Assembly (NCBI GenBank): GCA_026874595.1
Contig: CM049311.1
Span: 61,630,453-61,694,452 of the forward strand
Reading direction: 5' to 3'
DNA: 64,000 nt
DNA from: Sipunculus nudus
Lineage: Eukaryota; Annelida; Sipuncula; Golfingiida; Sipunculidae
In this document: positions 27,501 through 36,725 of the stretch, in pieces
Numbering within the stretch: position 1 is the stretch's first letter
Layout of the letters: the number at the start of each line of letters is the position of its first letter
Position numbers and translations under genes: made by a program
The notes under the pieces: generated by a model
Seen by the model: the letters and a program-made list of their open reading frames with translations, nothing else
What the model was told of the DNA's origin: nothing
Databases searched by the model: none

Positions 27501-28885
27501 TTTCGTAAAATTCCGCTCAGCAGTTACGGAGGAGCTCTTCGGACACCTACACAGCGGCGGCGACGAGGTGGGCTGAAAACATAGTATCCGATAAACTCTG
27601 GGCAGAAGAAAGGTCAGAGGTCAAAACAAATCGGGCCGCAGCAGTTCACATGTGACCCTAACATAATTCCGGGTTTCATAAAATTCCAACCAGCGGTTAC
27701 AGAGGAGTTCTCCGGACACCTATATGCAGCAGCGGCGAAGGTGTGCCCTGAAAACATAGTATCCTCAAAACTCTGCTTAGAGGAAAGGTCAGAGGTCAAA
27801 ACAAATCGGGGCGCAGCAGTTCACATGCGACCCGAACATAATCCTGGGTTTCGTAAAATTCCGACCAGGGTTTACTTAGGAGTTCTCCGGACACCTACGC
27901 AGCAGCGGCGGTGGGCTGAAAACATAGTATCCGCTAGCCCTAGCACCTGTCCTCTCTTACTACGCTACGCTGAGTGAGATCCCTAGAAGATGATTTGAGG
28001 AAACTGGAGACATTCCACATGACAATTAAATTCTTATATTTCGTCTGAAAATGTCGTATTCGTTAAGAAATAAAGATATTCTTATCAAATACGCATATAA
28101 CATACCACTTAGACAGTGTTTGTCCACTTTAAATGTTGATTAGAAGAATATGTATTATCCTAATAAACGGTGATACACGAGGAACGATGTCTGCTCTGCG
28201 TTTTCCCCACCAGCCGCCTGTGTAACCAGTGGTAACGGGGCGTGTTTGCTCAGCGAGCAAAGGTCACGCAGTTCATTGTTTCAGATAATGAGACAGTTTC
28301 AAGCGCAAGAGTTGCAAAGTTTTAAAAGTGAGTCTTGTTTACATACTAAAACATAATATTTAGCTGAATTTCTTGGTCATTCGAATAAAGTACTAATATA
28401 TCTCCCTTAGATTACTTAAAGTGTCCTTGTCATAAACACACTATTTGATTTTACATGATTTTTTTTCCGACAAGGGTTTGAAGTTCTCCAGTTTACTCTG
28501 AAGCTTTTTATGCGGCGGTATCCTGGATACTGCGCATTAATTGCAGTTAAGTATCCGCAAAACTCTGTTTTTTTAGTACTAATTTTTTAAATCTAAAAAA
28601 AAAAAAAAAAACATGACTTTTAAAGGGCGTGGGCCTACGAACCCTGCGTTACTGTTCACTGATAACGACACGTACTCTCTGGGACTGGTGACACTGCGTC
28701 TAGTCCAGGCACAATTAAAGCACTGCAGCTGAAGCATGCAGATGTTCCGTCTCGACATCGCGTGTTTATTTACCACTATCTGGATCAAGTTGGAGCTCGA
28801 TTACCATCAACTGGATTTACCACTTACCCAGAAAGACAGCCCAGATGAACAGGACGGTCAGTGTGTTCGGACTGTGGCACGTCAT
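12732..28885 (-). CDS. Shisa-like single-pass membrane adaptor, complete five-exon gene
   Basis: Five exons (28885-28828, 25361-25187, 22091-21970, 17979-17833, 12796-12732) join in frame to 567 nt, 188 residues plus TGA. All four introns are GT-AG with matching phases (1, 2, 1, 1). Residues 1-24 look like a signal peptide. The ectodomain has six cysteines in the Shisa/STMC6 pattern: GGYC, FSCP, then IYCCG and KYCC. Residues ~79-103 form one membrane span, followed by C-A-A-C and a basic RRHRGR stop-transfer segment. The cytoplasmic tail is rich in Thr then Pro/Ala/Gly/Tyr, with PPPY at 162-165 and PPLY at 172-175. In Shisa-family proteins such PPxY motifs bind WW domains (for example NEDD4-class ligases) and the proteins sit in endomembranes or at the plasma membrane. 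Which Shisa orthologue this is cannot be told here. CYYR1-like proteins share the layout and are an alternative. The introns are unusually rich in nested repeats. Confidence 0.9.
12838..13094. repeat. GTACTTT/AAAGTATAC-rich local repeat (host of element 13095-15060)
   Basis: Imperfect direct and inverted copies of AAAGTATACC and GGTACACATTTT. The same sequence resumes at 15061-15110 after the inserted element, and 12915-12950 preserves a close version of the uninterrupted site. Confidence 0.6.
13095..15060 (+). mobile_element. Family-A terminal-hairpin (Helentron/HINE-like) element in intron 4
   Basis: It starts ACAAGTGACCCATGGGCC (a near-palindrome) followed by GCTCAGCTAAC. It ends with GGACAGACGGACAGAC microsatellite, a hairpin (CTCAGATGACT-TTC-AGTCAGCTGAG) and TAAAA. 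Inside are about four diverged units of ~340-420 bp with a GGTGGCGCCACC core (14035-14053, 14386-14397) and G-runs of 21 (13472-13492) and 16 (14162-14177). The flanks rejoin with no clear target duplication. It is non-coding: the 224-codon minus ORF across 14107-14781 spans the unit and a MITE and is spurious. Confidence 0.7.
14468..14787. mobile_element. PIF/Harbinger-type MITE, 320 bp, with TTA target duplication
   Basis: Terminal inverted repeats: left AGCCGCGTGTCCACTT and right complement AGCTGCGTGTCCACTT, one mismatch in 16. Both sides are flanked by TTA (14465-14467 and 14788-14790). The empty site 'gcattagttgttcag' survives in a sister repeat near 48226, so insertion and 3-bp duplication are directly visible. 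TTA duplications are characteristic of PIF/Harbinger elements. Confidence 0.8.
15491..16387 (+). mobile_element. Short element with family-A termini
   Basis: 5' end AACAAGGGACCCATGGGTC then GATGCTCAGC. 3' end GGACAGATGGACAGC, a hairpin around GGCTCAGTTGACT-TAT-AGTCAGGTGAGC, then AAAAAA. The interior ('gtgaccttgac' motifs) differs from the 13095-15060 copy, so the ends are conserved but the body is not. Confidence 0.55.
17089..17319. mobile_element. CAGGG-ended MITE-like element in intron 4
   Basis: Left end CAGGGATGGATACAGGAATTT; right end reads AAATCTGCCCCTG. Both relate to the CAGGGGCGGATCCAGG terminus seen near 8661, 31507 and 33681. No clear target duplication. Confidence 0.35.
17833..17979 (-). 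CDS. Shisa-like gene exon 4: proline-rich tail with PPPY
   Basis: Acceptor ctgcttcag, donor gtaaat, symmetric phase 1-1, 147 nt. It encodes a run of threonines, then GYQPAP, AYPPQGP and QPPPYAP. If the donor were not used, the frame would read 12 further codons to a TAA at 17798-17800. That intron-retained end is an alternative C-terminus. Confidence 0.9.
18021..18410. repeat. AAGACCACCTGTCT minisatellite beside exon 4
   Basis: About twenty imperfect units of 17-20 bp built on AAGACCACCTGTCTAAT/TTT. The array ends roughly 40 bases upstream of the exon 4 acceptor. On the transcribed strand each unit presents AGACAGGTGGTCTT, repeating an AG/GT pair. A related fragment (TTAAGACCACTTTGG) reappears at ~21348, beyond the nested elements of intron 3. 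Confidence 0.8.
19252..21128 (+). mobile_element. Family-B terminal-hairpin element with ~178-bp tandem core
   Basis: The 5' end carries a hairpin GTGTCG-GAA-CGACAC (19263-19277) followed by ATGCCCCCACC. The 3' end carries GGAATGACGGAATGACGG microsatellite, a 13-bp hairpin ATGCCCCGGCCAC-TTT-GTGGCGGGGGCAT (21095-21123) and TAAAAA. ATGCCCCC near the 5' end is inverted in the 3' hairpin. The core is about six units of ~178 bp (two older at 19290-19640, four very similar at 20331-21040) containing 'cgcgaactcgatctgtaac'. It sits inside the ~130-bp repeat and is itself split by 19644-20329. Confidence 0.7.
19644..20329 (+). mobile_element. Family-C terminal-hairpin element nested in family B
   Basis: The family-B unit is interrupted between 'gcattgcgaaa' (to 19643) and 'ggctgtacatg' (from 20330). 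The insert ends with a GGACGGACGGACAGACGG microsatellite, a hairpin AGCCCATCAGC / GCTGAGGGCT (20298-20324, one bulge) and AAAAA. It contains a GTGGCGCCAAC variant of the shared palindrome at ~19957. No target duplication is evident. Confidence 0.65.
21526..21557. repeat. (TA)n microsatellite, intron 3
   Basis: Pure TA run. Confidence 0.9.
21970..22091 (-). CDS. Shisa-like gene exon 3: transmembrane segment
   Basis: Acceptor gtttttcag, donor gtaagtaaa. The exon encodes GTVVGVVFGIIGFAVV and onward, a single hydrophobic span, then a cysteine cluster and a basic juxtamembrane RRHRGR. It ends in phase 1. Confidence 0.9.
22425..24880 (+). mobile_element. Family-D terminal-hairpin element in intron 2
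   Basis: 5' end: AACAAGGCC followed by the palindrome AGGCCTACAGGCCT (22429-22442) and GCGAACCTGTG (22446-22456). 3' end: GACGCACGACGGAGC, CACAGGTTTGC (24864-24874, complement of the 5' block with one change) and TAAAAA. Between them lies a palindrome array: GGTGGCGCCACC or near variants at 22741, 22890, 23080, 23229, 23358, 23507, 23634 and 23782. Spacing alternates near 149 and 127-129 once a 51-bp local duplication (22971-23080) is discounted. Non-coding. Confidence 0.65.
25187..25361 (-). CDS. Shisa-like gene exon 2: cysteine-rich ectodomain
   Basis: Acceptor ttttacag, donor gtgagt. The exon encodes the end of the signal peptide and the whole six-cysteine domain, including SGFSCPRF and the paired YCCG / YCC motifs that define the Shisa N-terminal domain. 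Confidence 0.9.
26330..27380 (+). repeat. Degenerate palindrome-array repeat in intron 1 (family E)
   Basis: It begins near a hairpin AGTCG-ACAAG-CGACT (26327-26339), also seen at ~3980, and carries decayed GGTGGTGCCACC cores at 26381, 26897, 27028 and 27305. Body motifs ('atgcaaaatttcagg', 'gagatatg') are shared with family D. Short ORFs here are not genes. Confidence 0.55.
27430..27950 (+). repeat. GC-rich ~174-bp tandem repeat, three copies
   Basis: 'gcagcagttcacatgtgac' recurs at ~27464, 27637 and 27812 (periods 173 and 175), each copy followed by 'ggtttcgtaaaattccg' and 'aaaacatagtatcc'. It is visibly GC-richer than the surrounding intron. A single decayed copy ends family D near 23930-23975. 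ORFs of 60-90 codons cross it on both strands but shift between copies. Confidence 0.7.
28828..28885 (-). CDS. Shisa-like gene exon 1: start and signal peptide
   Basis: The ATG at 28885-28883 has an in-frame TAG two codons upstream and a purine at -3. The 19 codons encode a Leu/Val/Phe/Trp-rich stretch (LTVLFIWAVFL) typical of a signal peptide h-region. It ends CTGG followed by gtaagtgg (phase 1). Confidence 0.85.
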
Positions 28886-29045
28886 TTCCTAGGTTATAGC
28901 TTCCTGTTTTGTGAGTTTTGTTTTTGTTGATCGTAATTTTTGACCACTGCTCGTCGTCAGGTTTGCTTGGATAAACAAGTCAAATCCGGGAACTGGTCCC
29001 ACTGTCACATTAAAACCCGGAAGTCTTCGGTAAGGTCACGGAGTC
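28886..29045 (-). promoter_or_regulatory. 5' flank / leader of the Shisa-like gene
   Basis: Upstream of the ATG there is an in-frame TAG and no obvious TATA box. The sequence is less AT-rich than its surroundings (ccgggaactggtccc, cggaagtcttcgg) before a (CA)n(TA)n microsatellite at 29066-29110. The transcription start cannot be placed. Confidence 0.3.
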
Positions 29046-29061
29046 ATTCATAGTATGTGAT

Positions 29062-29065
<4 letters not shown>

Positions 29066-29110
<45 letters not shown>

Positions 29111-30390
29111 CTTCATTCGCCAGCTATAGTATGTACCGCTTGATCGATCAAGGCTACATTTGTAGCTTTTCACTTTATTGGCAGCTGCAATAGTATAATT
29201 ATAGTATATGCGCGTTCTAGGCCTATTTAATATTTTCTTTTCTGAGTAACAGTAAAGGGTCATTTTATTCTTATTAACTTATGACTGAAGTGACATTCAG
29301 CAATAGATCATTGTCCCCTGCTGTGTTGCACAATGCTGATGCTTTTCCTCTGCCTCAATATGTGAATCACCGTGTAATAATAGTTAATACCCATTTCTAT
29401 ACGATGATACATTTAATATACTAATCATTAACATAAGTTTAATAAGTTTTCTTTTCCTTTGTATCGCTGTGTATATCGCATTATAAAGACCAATTTCTAT
29501 ACGTTGAATACATTAAATATATTCTATATATTAAATTTTCTATATCAAATCGCACATAAAAACTACATAACTAATCAGCTAATGTCAACCCGCATCCATC
29601 TCCGCCCAGTTAATTTTTGAATCACCTCGCCCCACCCCGTGTACATGAGATAAATAATTAAATTTTATATCAAATCGCACTTAAACAACTACATAAATAA
29701 TCAGCTAGAATGTCAACCTGCATCCATCCCCGACCAGCAAATTCTTTGAATCAGCTCGTCAGAGCCTGCACAATTAGGTTTATATTCTAACCACCATGTC
29801 CCACACAGTAACATAAAATATTTCACTGTTGTACTAGTAAAAAATTATTTGCAAAGATTGTGACTATAATCTTGTCATTAAAAAATCCAACCCAGATCTT
29901 GCGATTCAAGTATAGATTATAAAACTACTTTTATTGCACGGTATGCTGTGTATTTTATATTCGTTTTCTTTTTAATATATGTAATAAAAAAATTATGTAG
30001 GCGTTGACATCTTGCTTGCGGACGTGAATAGTTAAATATTGAATAGAACACTGAGCTTTTCTTCATGTCTCCTTATCTTGGATAGATAAACCCTCTTGAT
30101 TTATTGTTTTACCGTTCAGTTAAAAACAGAATACAGTGTTTGTATATGCATGGTCTTTTTTTATGACAGCAGAAGCACTGGAAACGTATTGCTTCGTCAT
30201 AAATAACATGTAAAGTGGACCAGGATCGAGACTGTATATATATTAATCGTATAAAAATAACACGTTGTTGAACGAATTTTTCCTCGAAGATGGAAAAAAG
30301 AAACTATTCAAAGCGTGACAGGAAAAGACAATATACCTACCACATCGATTTTTATTATCTATTGTCGATCAAAATTGTATTTACCAACGG

Positions 30391-30451
<61 letters not shown>
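29066..30451. repeat. Gene-poor stretch bounded by microsatellites
   Basis: (CA)n(TA)n at 29066-29110 and a long (TA)n at 30394-30451. Between them are two diverged copies of a ~115-bp segment ('atcaaatcgcac', 'catccatc') around 29540 and 29665. No gene seen. Confidence 0.6.
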
Positions 30452-30454
<3 letters not shown>

Positions 30455-30490
30455 TCTACTCTTTTCCTGCAATAAACAACTGCTAGAGTG

Positions 30491-30980
30491 CTAGTATGTG
30501 CAACACGTTGTTGCACTCATTAGGTAAGAGTCTTGTGGAAATAATATCCACCTGTTATCTGTGTGTTGTTGTATTATATATTAATATCAAAACAGCTTCA
30601 TAAAATGATATCAGTCTTCATAATATTGAAGCGCCATCTGTCATATTTGGGATGAAACTTTACTGATCTTCAATCGTAATTATGAACTTGTAGGATAAGC
30701 TCATCATAACAAGAGATTTTTAATGGATTTTTTAATAGATTGCTAGTATGTGCAACACGTTGTTGCACTCATTAGGTAAGAGTCTTGTGGAAATAATATC
30801 CACCTGTTATCTGTGTGTTGTTGTATTATATATTAATATTAAAACAGCTTCATAAAATGATATGTCTTCATAATATTGAAGCGCCATCTGTCATATTTGG
30901 GATGAAACTTTACTGATCTTCAATCGTAATTATGAATCGTAGGATAAGCTCATCATAACAAGAGTTTTTATAATGGAACA
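30491..30980 (+). repeat. Direct duplication, 252-bp period
   Basis: 'ctagtatgtgcaacacg' starts at 30491 and 30743. The two copies agree nearly throughout and differ by small indels. Each contains GTGCAACA-CGT-TGTTGCAC, an 8-bp inverted repeat. A C-run (30981-30997) follows the second copy. Non-coding. Confidence 0.85.
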
Positions 30981-30997
30981 CCCCCCCCCCCCCCCCC

Positions 30998-32390
30998 ACC
31001 ATGCACCACCACCACACGTGTGCACACACGTGCTCCAAGGAAACATCATTTTCGAATACCATTACGTTATAGGCTGCGCCAAATTTGCCAAAATGAAGTC
31101 TTTTCGTTCATAAGGGAGCATAGTGTGGAATTTTTCGGTTCAAGTGTGCACAATGGTATATGTGAACCCAACTTATAAGAAGTTGTGATAAGCTTTAACG
31201 CATGCATATATTTACTGATACATACGTTCGGTCAAGTCTGCATTTGGAATCCATACTAGAAGGTGTAATCGTTATGAAAATGTTGTTTCTTTCTTAAATA
31301 TTAGTTTTGCGCCAAATTAGTTTGCTTTTATCCTTTTTAAGTTGTTTAGTATTTCCTGTCGGTTAAACCTTTTTAAAAGAGTATATAGAGCCTATACAAC
31401 GTATGCTTGGGCGAGGGTGAAAGTACTTTCGGGATATCTTTCAAAATTTTTTATTCGGAGGAACGTACAAAACAATTGTTTTTGCTTGCAAATATATTCC
31501 GATAATAGGGGCGGAACCAGGATTTTTTTTTAGTTCTTCTGGGGATGGTGGGGGGGGGGGGGACTAGAATAGGAACATCGTTATAAATTGTGGGCTAACA
31601 TTAAATTTTATGAAAATATCTCAAAACTTAATATTTGTTTTTCCTCTATCATGTTTCTGTCTTGTTCAAAAAGGAAATTAAAATTTTTTTATTGACTCAA
31701 AATTTAAAATTTCAGTTTAAGGTAAATAGAAACATAATGGAGGAAAATCAAAACATGGGTTTTGAGATATTGTGAGTAGTATAACATTAGTGCATTAAAA
31801 AGAGGCTAACTGTTACAGTATTCTTAAAATGGTGTACCTTTTAAAATCGAAAATGCTATAGTACTTGATAATATACAACATGAAAAAATATTCGTAGAAT
31901 TTTCATTATTATATACAGAGCCCCAATACTGCTGTACAACTCTCACCTTGGCAATGCTAAAGGTACACAGAGGTAAACCCGTATAACACCTATGTGAAAT
32001 AAACGTGCCAATATGTGTTAAAACTTCCCTGCTATCTCAGGTCTGACCTTGATTATCCGTAGATACTTCATTGACAATAATTCTTGTTTATTATGCTACT
32101 TTACGTCAATTCACTTAATTTACTGCCCTTGGCAAGCACTTGAACCGTTTTTGTTTGTAAATTTTAATTATATATGTGTTCGTGGTCTTACGTTTGACTT
32201 TTGTCACGGTGCCCAAGACCTTTGTGGGCGTTAAATTATACCGGTTAGCAAGAACTGATCCCAATTGTACATTTGTCTGCTACTAAATAGTACAAGAGAG
32301 AGACAAATGAAAGTACAGGCGTGCAGAAACCGGTAAAATACTTGTCTCTATAGGCTTAGTAATCTTGTAGGCTTAGCAGGTATATCATTT
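30998..32390. other. No gene seen
   Basis: AT-rich sequence. One end of a CAGGGGCGGATCCAGG-type element (AGGGGCGGAACCAGG, 31508-31522) is followed by T- and G-runs. ORFs of about 60 codons have no support. Confidence 0.5.
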
Positions 32391-34645
32391 TCAGTGTGTC
32401 TCATTTATCAGGCCTATCTCGTATTCAGTGAGGTCCTGGGCAATTTTTTGGAAACATGAAATTAGGTCAATGTAACCCATATTCTGCGAGCTATAGGAAA
32501 AAGACGCCATTCGATCACCCTGAATATTAGAGGGGCACAACGTGTATGTTAAGCCTAGAATATTTTAACACAACATCCATATAGCTTTATGGCAAAGCTG
32601 GACAATGAAATAAGGCGAGCCATATAGGAGAAAGACATGATTTGAGCACCCTGAATTTCCGATGAGCACAACTCGTTTCCGTAAGCTGAAACTAGGTCAT
32701 ATTCTGCTAGCTACAGGCAAAAAGCGTGATTTTGAGCACCCAGACAGTCAGGTGGACACTAACAGAATCTTCAAACAAAACTACCAGAGAGGTCCTGGGC
32801 AAATCTGTCTTGAAATAAAAAATTAGGTCATAGTAACATATATTCTGCAAGCTACTGAACAAAAACATTATTTTAAGCTGGTCACTGTGACTTATATTCT
32901 GCGAGCTATCGGAAAATACGTCATTTGAGCACCCTGAATGTCAGATGGGCACAAAATGTATCTGTTAGGCCTAGAATCTTCTAATGCCACATCCAGGGAG
33001 GTTCTGTGCAAATCTGCTTGGAAACATAAAATTGTGCCCGTAAGCCCTAGAATTTTCTAACGCATTATCCGTGTAGGTTATAGATCAATGTTTTTGAAAA
33101 CCTGATATTTTAGATCATAGTAACCTGTATTCTTGGAGCTATGGTCCAAAAACATGAATTTGGGCACCCAGACAGGGCACATATGGTACCTGTTAGCTCT
33201 AGAATAATTTTACACAAGATCCAGAGAGGTACTGGGCAAATCTCCTTTGAAATCTAAAATTAGGTCAGGGTGACCTATATTCTACAAGCTACTGGCCAGA
33301 AGCATGGTTTTAGGAGTCAGATAGGGAACATATTGCATCCATATGTCCTAGAATCTGCATACATAAAATCCAGGGAGGTCCTTGGTAAATATCCTCGGAA
33401 ACCTGGAATTATGTTTTGGTGAACTATATTCTGCTTGCTCCGGACCAAACATTTTGAGCACCCAGACAGGCATACATTGTACACATCCAGGGGAGGGATG
33501 TGTACCCTGTATTATACCCCCCCCCCCCCCACACACACACACATTTTCAGCAGCCGCAACATTTTTAAGGGTTTGACCCCCCCCCCCCCCTTTCCGGACA
33601 TGGGGACCTTTTTTTTTGGTTTTGTCATTACTCCTCTTGGGTTGGACCCCTCCTTTTCCTAAATCCTAGATCCGCCCCTGGTAAAGATTGTATTCATTTG
33701 CCTTAGAATCTACTAATGTATCATAAAAGGGAAGTCTTGGGCAAATCTCTTCCGAACCTTAAATTAGGTCATGATGACCTACATTCTGCGAGATATTGGC
33801 AAACAACATGATTATGACCACCCAGACAGTCAGACAGGACACAAAACCTAACAATTTTACTTAGAACTTTATATTGCAAATTCAGGAAGGTCCTTGGCAA
33901 GTCTCCTTTGAAACTTGAACTTAGGTCACCCCGACGTATATTCTGTGGACTATAGAAATAAAACTTGATTTTAGTACTGTGAAATTAAGCCAGACATGCA
34001 CAAATCATAACGGTTCAGCCTCTAACCTTTAAACCAAAAATTCAAGGAGGTCTTGGAAAAAGCTCATTCAACACCTAAGATGTGCTCATGATGGACTATA
34101 TCATGCGAGTTACGTGTGGAAAATCAAATATTGAGCAACCAGAAAGTCAGACGTGGCCATAAATGTTGGATCCAGAAATATGATTGTAATATTTCTTTGA
34201 ACATCCGAAATATGGGCACTGTGACTTTATTCTGTGAAGTGTGTGAAAGAACATGCTTCTAGAACATTATTAGTCAGACGGCACGAATCGTAGCAGTTCG
34301 ACGTAGAAAGTTACGATTTAATTAAGACCCAGGGGCGGCCCTGTAAAATCTTATTGGGAACCCTAAATTAGGTCACTCTGACCCACGTTTCGGGACCATT
34401 TAGCACGCTATAGATGGACAAACCGTAGCAATTTAACATAGTACTTAGCATCTGGAGAGTTTCTGGTAAAATCTTCTATGAAACCCTTAATTTTCCAATT
34501 CTCTTTCCATTGTTCAAGGTTACTTAACACATATTTTTAAGGTTACTTAAAAAATTTTTCACCAGATCTTAACAATTATAATTAATACATGTATATCATC
34601 TGTATGTCAATTACAGCTGAGCGGCATGGCCCATGGACCACATAT
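32390..34645 (-). mobile_element. Old, degenerate family-A copy in minus orientation
   Basis: About ten decayed units contain 'aaattaggtca', 'tatattctgcgagcta' and 'agcacccagacag'. The first two correspond to family-A blocks read on the other strand ('gacctaattt', 'agctc..aggatatgg'). At 34617-34640, cagctgagcggcatggcccat is the complement of the family-A 5' end. The copy is interrupted by a small CAGGGG-ended element at 33489-33681. Confidence 0.5.
33489..33681. mobile_element. Small CAGGGG-ended MITE-like element, copy 2
   Basis: Same ends (CAGGGGAGGG...GATCCGCCCCTG) and length as 8469-8661. It holds C-runs at 33517-33531 and 33577-33591. No clear target duplication. Confidence 0.35.
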
Positions 34646-35275
34646 TTTAAATAAAAGGATAGGTGACAACTAAAGCTCAGTTGAACATATTATCGTAATA
34701 AATCAACAGACCCTCTAACCTGGAATTCCCTGCTTATTAATTCATATATATAATTGGGTTGTTGTCAAATAAAAGCCAATAATTTGGAAATTTGACGTGT
34801 TATGTTTCTATATGTTGTCCAGTTTTGTAATGTCTTTAAACAGGCGCGGTAATTTCTAGGACCGCCCCGGGCGGCAATGAGGCTAGGTACGCCGCTTCAG
34901 GTCTCTAATATTCTTTATAAATGACGTTTTACAGTTGGTTGTTACGTAAATGGTCGTTGATTAATTTTCCAAATATAACATCAGGTGGCAGCATAATTTG
35001 ATGGAGAATGCCAATCCGTGTCATATTCAGTATATTGCTGGAACTGCTTCTACTCAGTTTCTTAGATCCGTTTTGGATATGATTTTACACTTTTTTCGTT
35101 TTGGATAATTCAAATAAGTATCAGAGAGAGTTCAGAACATATTACTCTGTCCAGCTTTAATATTTTTACACGTCGATTAATTGTTCCGAAGATCAATATA
35201 AGTCTCAATATAATATTCCGTGTTTTTTTTAAATAAAAACTAATAAGTTGTATAAATCAATCTGAAGCTGGCTAT
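34646..35275. other. No gene seen
   Basis: AT-rich, no recognisable termini or coding signal. Confidence 0.5.
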
Positions 35276-36725
35276 AAAAGTGACCACTCTTTAATTATAA
35301 TAAACATTGCAATAACAGAACATAAGAATGGACCAGGTTTCTGGAAATTAAATTGTTCATTATTAAAGGATCAGTGTTATATCTCAAAAATAAAAGTGTA
35401 TAAAAGATACTATTAACAATAATATAGGAACAAATCCATCATTAATGTGGGATACCTTAAAATGTCAGATAGGAGGAGAAACAATAGCATATGAAGCCTA
35501 CAAGAAAAAAGTACTAACACAACAAATTAAGCATTCAGATAGGTTAATTCATCAACCACAGACTGATAGGTTAATTCATCAACTACAGACTACACAACAG
35601 GTGATACTAAAGACAAAGAAAATTGGGACGTAGCAGTTTATAACCATAAAGAGTTTATTGAAGAGATTACAAGAGGAGCAATTATAAGATGTAGAACCAT
35701 CTGGTATTCAAAGGGGGAAAAAACTACTAAATGTTTTCTTAACTTAGAAAAAAGAAACTATGTTCGAAAATCCATAATAAAACTAAAAGATAAACAAGGT
35801 AAAATAACAAAAGAACCAGAAGAGATATTAAATGAGGAATTACAATTTTATACAAATTTATTTACAGCTATAGCCAAGTCTGATAATGTTAATAGGGATT
35901 TCTATTCACTAGAAAATAATAAAATGTTTAATGAAGAGGGAAGGACTTTGTGTGAAGAAGAACTTAAAACTGAAGAATTTAAAAACACTATTCATTCAAT
36001 GGCCCTTAATAAGACTCCAGGCCCAGATGGGTTCCCAGTAGAATTTTATAAAATGTTTTGATCTGATTTAAAAGAATATATTATAAATGCTATAAGTCAC
36101 TCATATAATAAAGGCTGTCTTCCACTCACTATGCGTCAAGGGATAATATGTCTTATTCCTAAGAGAGGTAAGGATCAACTACTATTGAAAAACTGGCGCC
36201 CCCTTTCTCTTCTTTATACCGATTATAAAATATTAGCAAAAACTTTAGCCATAAAACTTAAATTAGTCTTACCTTCAATAAAATACATTCAAATCAAACT
36301 GGTTTCATGAAAAGTAGATATATTGGAGAAAATATAATAAAATTATAAGTATTATCTCTCATTTAAAAAAAATATAAAGATAGGAGGCTATCTGTTATCA
36401 GTTGATTTTGAAGAAGCATTTGATCAGTTAGAATGGCCTTATATTCAAGGTGTTTTTCAAGCATTTAACTTAGGACCAATCCTTTGACTTTGGATTAAGA
36501 TATTATATCATAATATTTTTAGCTGTGTTCTGAACAGAGGATGGGCCACTGATTTCTTCTCAGTAACAAGAGGTGTTAGACAGGGATGCCCCCTATCACC
36601 ATACTTATTCATCCTGGCAGCAGAAATACTAGCAAATGAAATAAGAAATAACTGTAAAATAAAAGGAGTAATAGTTGATCAGGAGGAGCACAAAATTTTT
36701 CAGTATTCAAATGAGTTACATTCTG
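35276..36725 (+). pseudogene. L1/Tx1-like LINE ORF2 remnant (5'-truncated, decayed)
   Basis: Translation in shifting frames gives the C-terminal edge of the endonuclease (SDHSL), the linker GPGFWKLN, then reverse-transcriptase blocks in order: NKTPGPDGFP, NWRPLSLL, NQTGFMKSRYIGENI, SVDFEEAFDQLEW and TRGVRQGCPLSPYLF. The catalytic YADD block is replaced by QYSNE, and homology stops there. Several stops (for example after YKMF at ~36060) and frameshifts show it is dead. A 27-bp direct duplication lies at 35539-35592. Closest relatives in the window are the LINEs at 43541 and 50633. It lacks both the 5' end and the 3' tail. Confidence 0.8.

Noticed and set aside
28736-28930. 64-codon plus-strand ORF over exon 1
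   Set aside because: It is antisense to the signal-peptide exon, whose start, upstream stop and donor are well supported.
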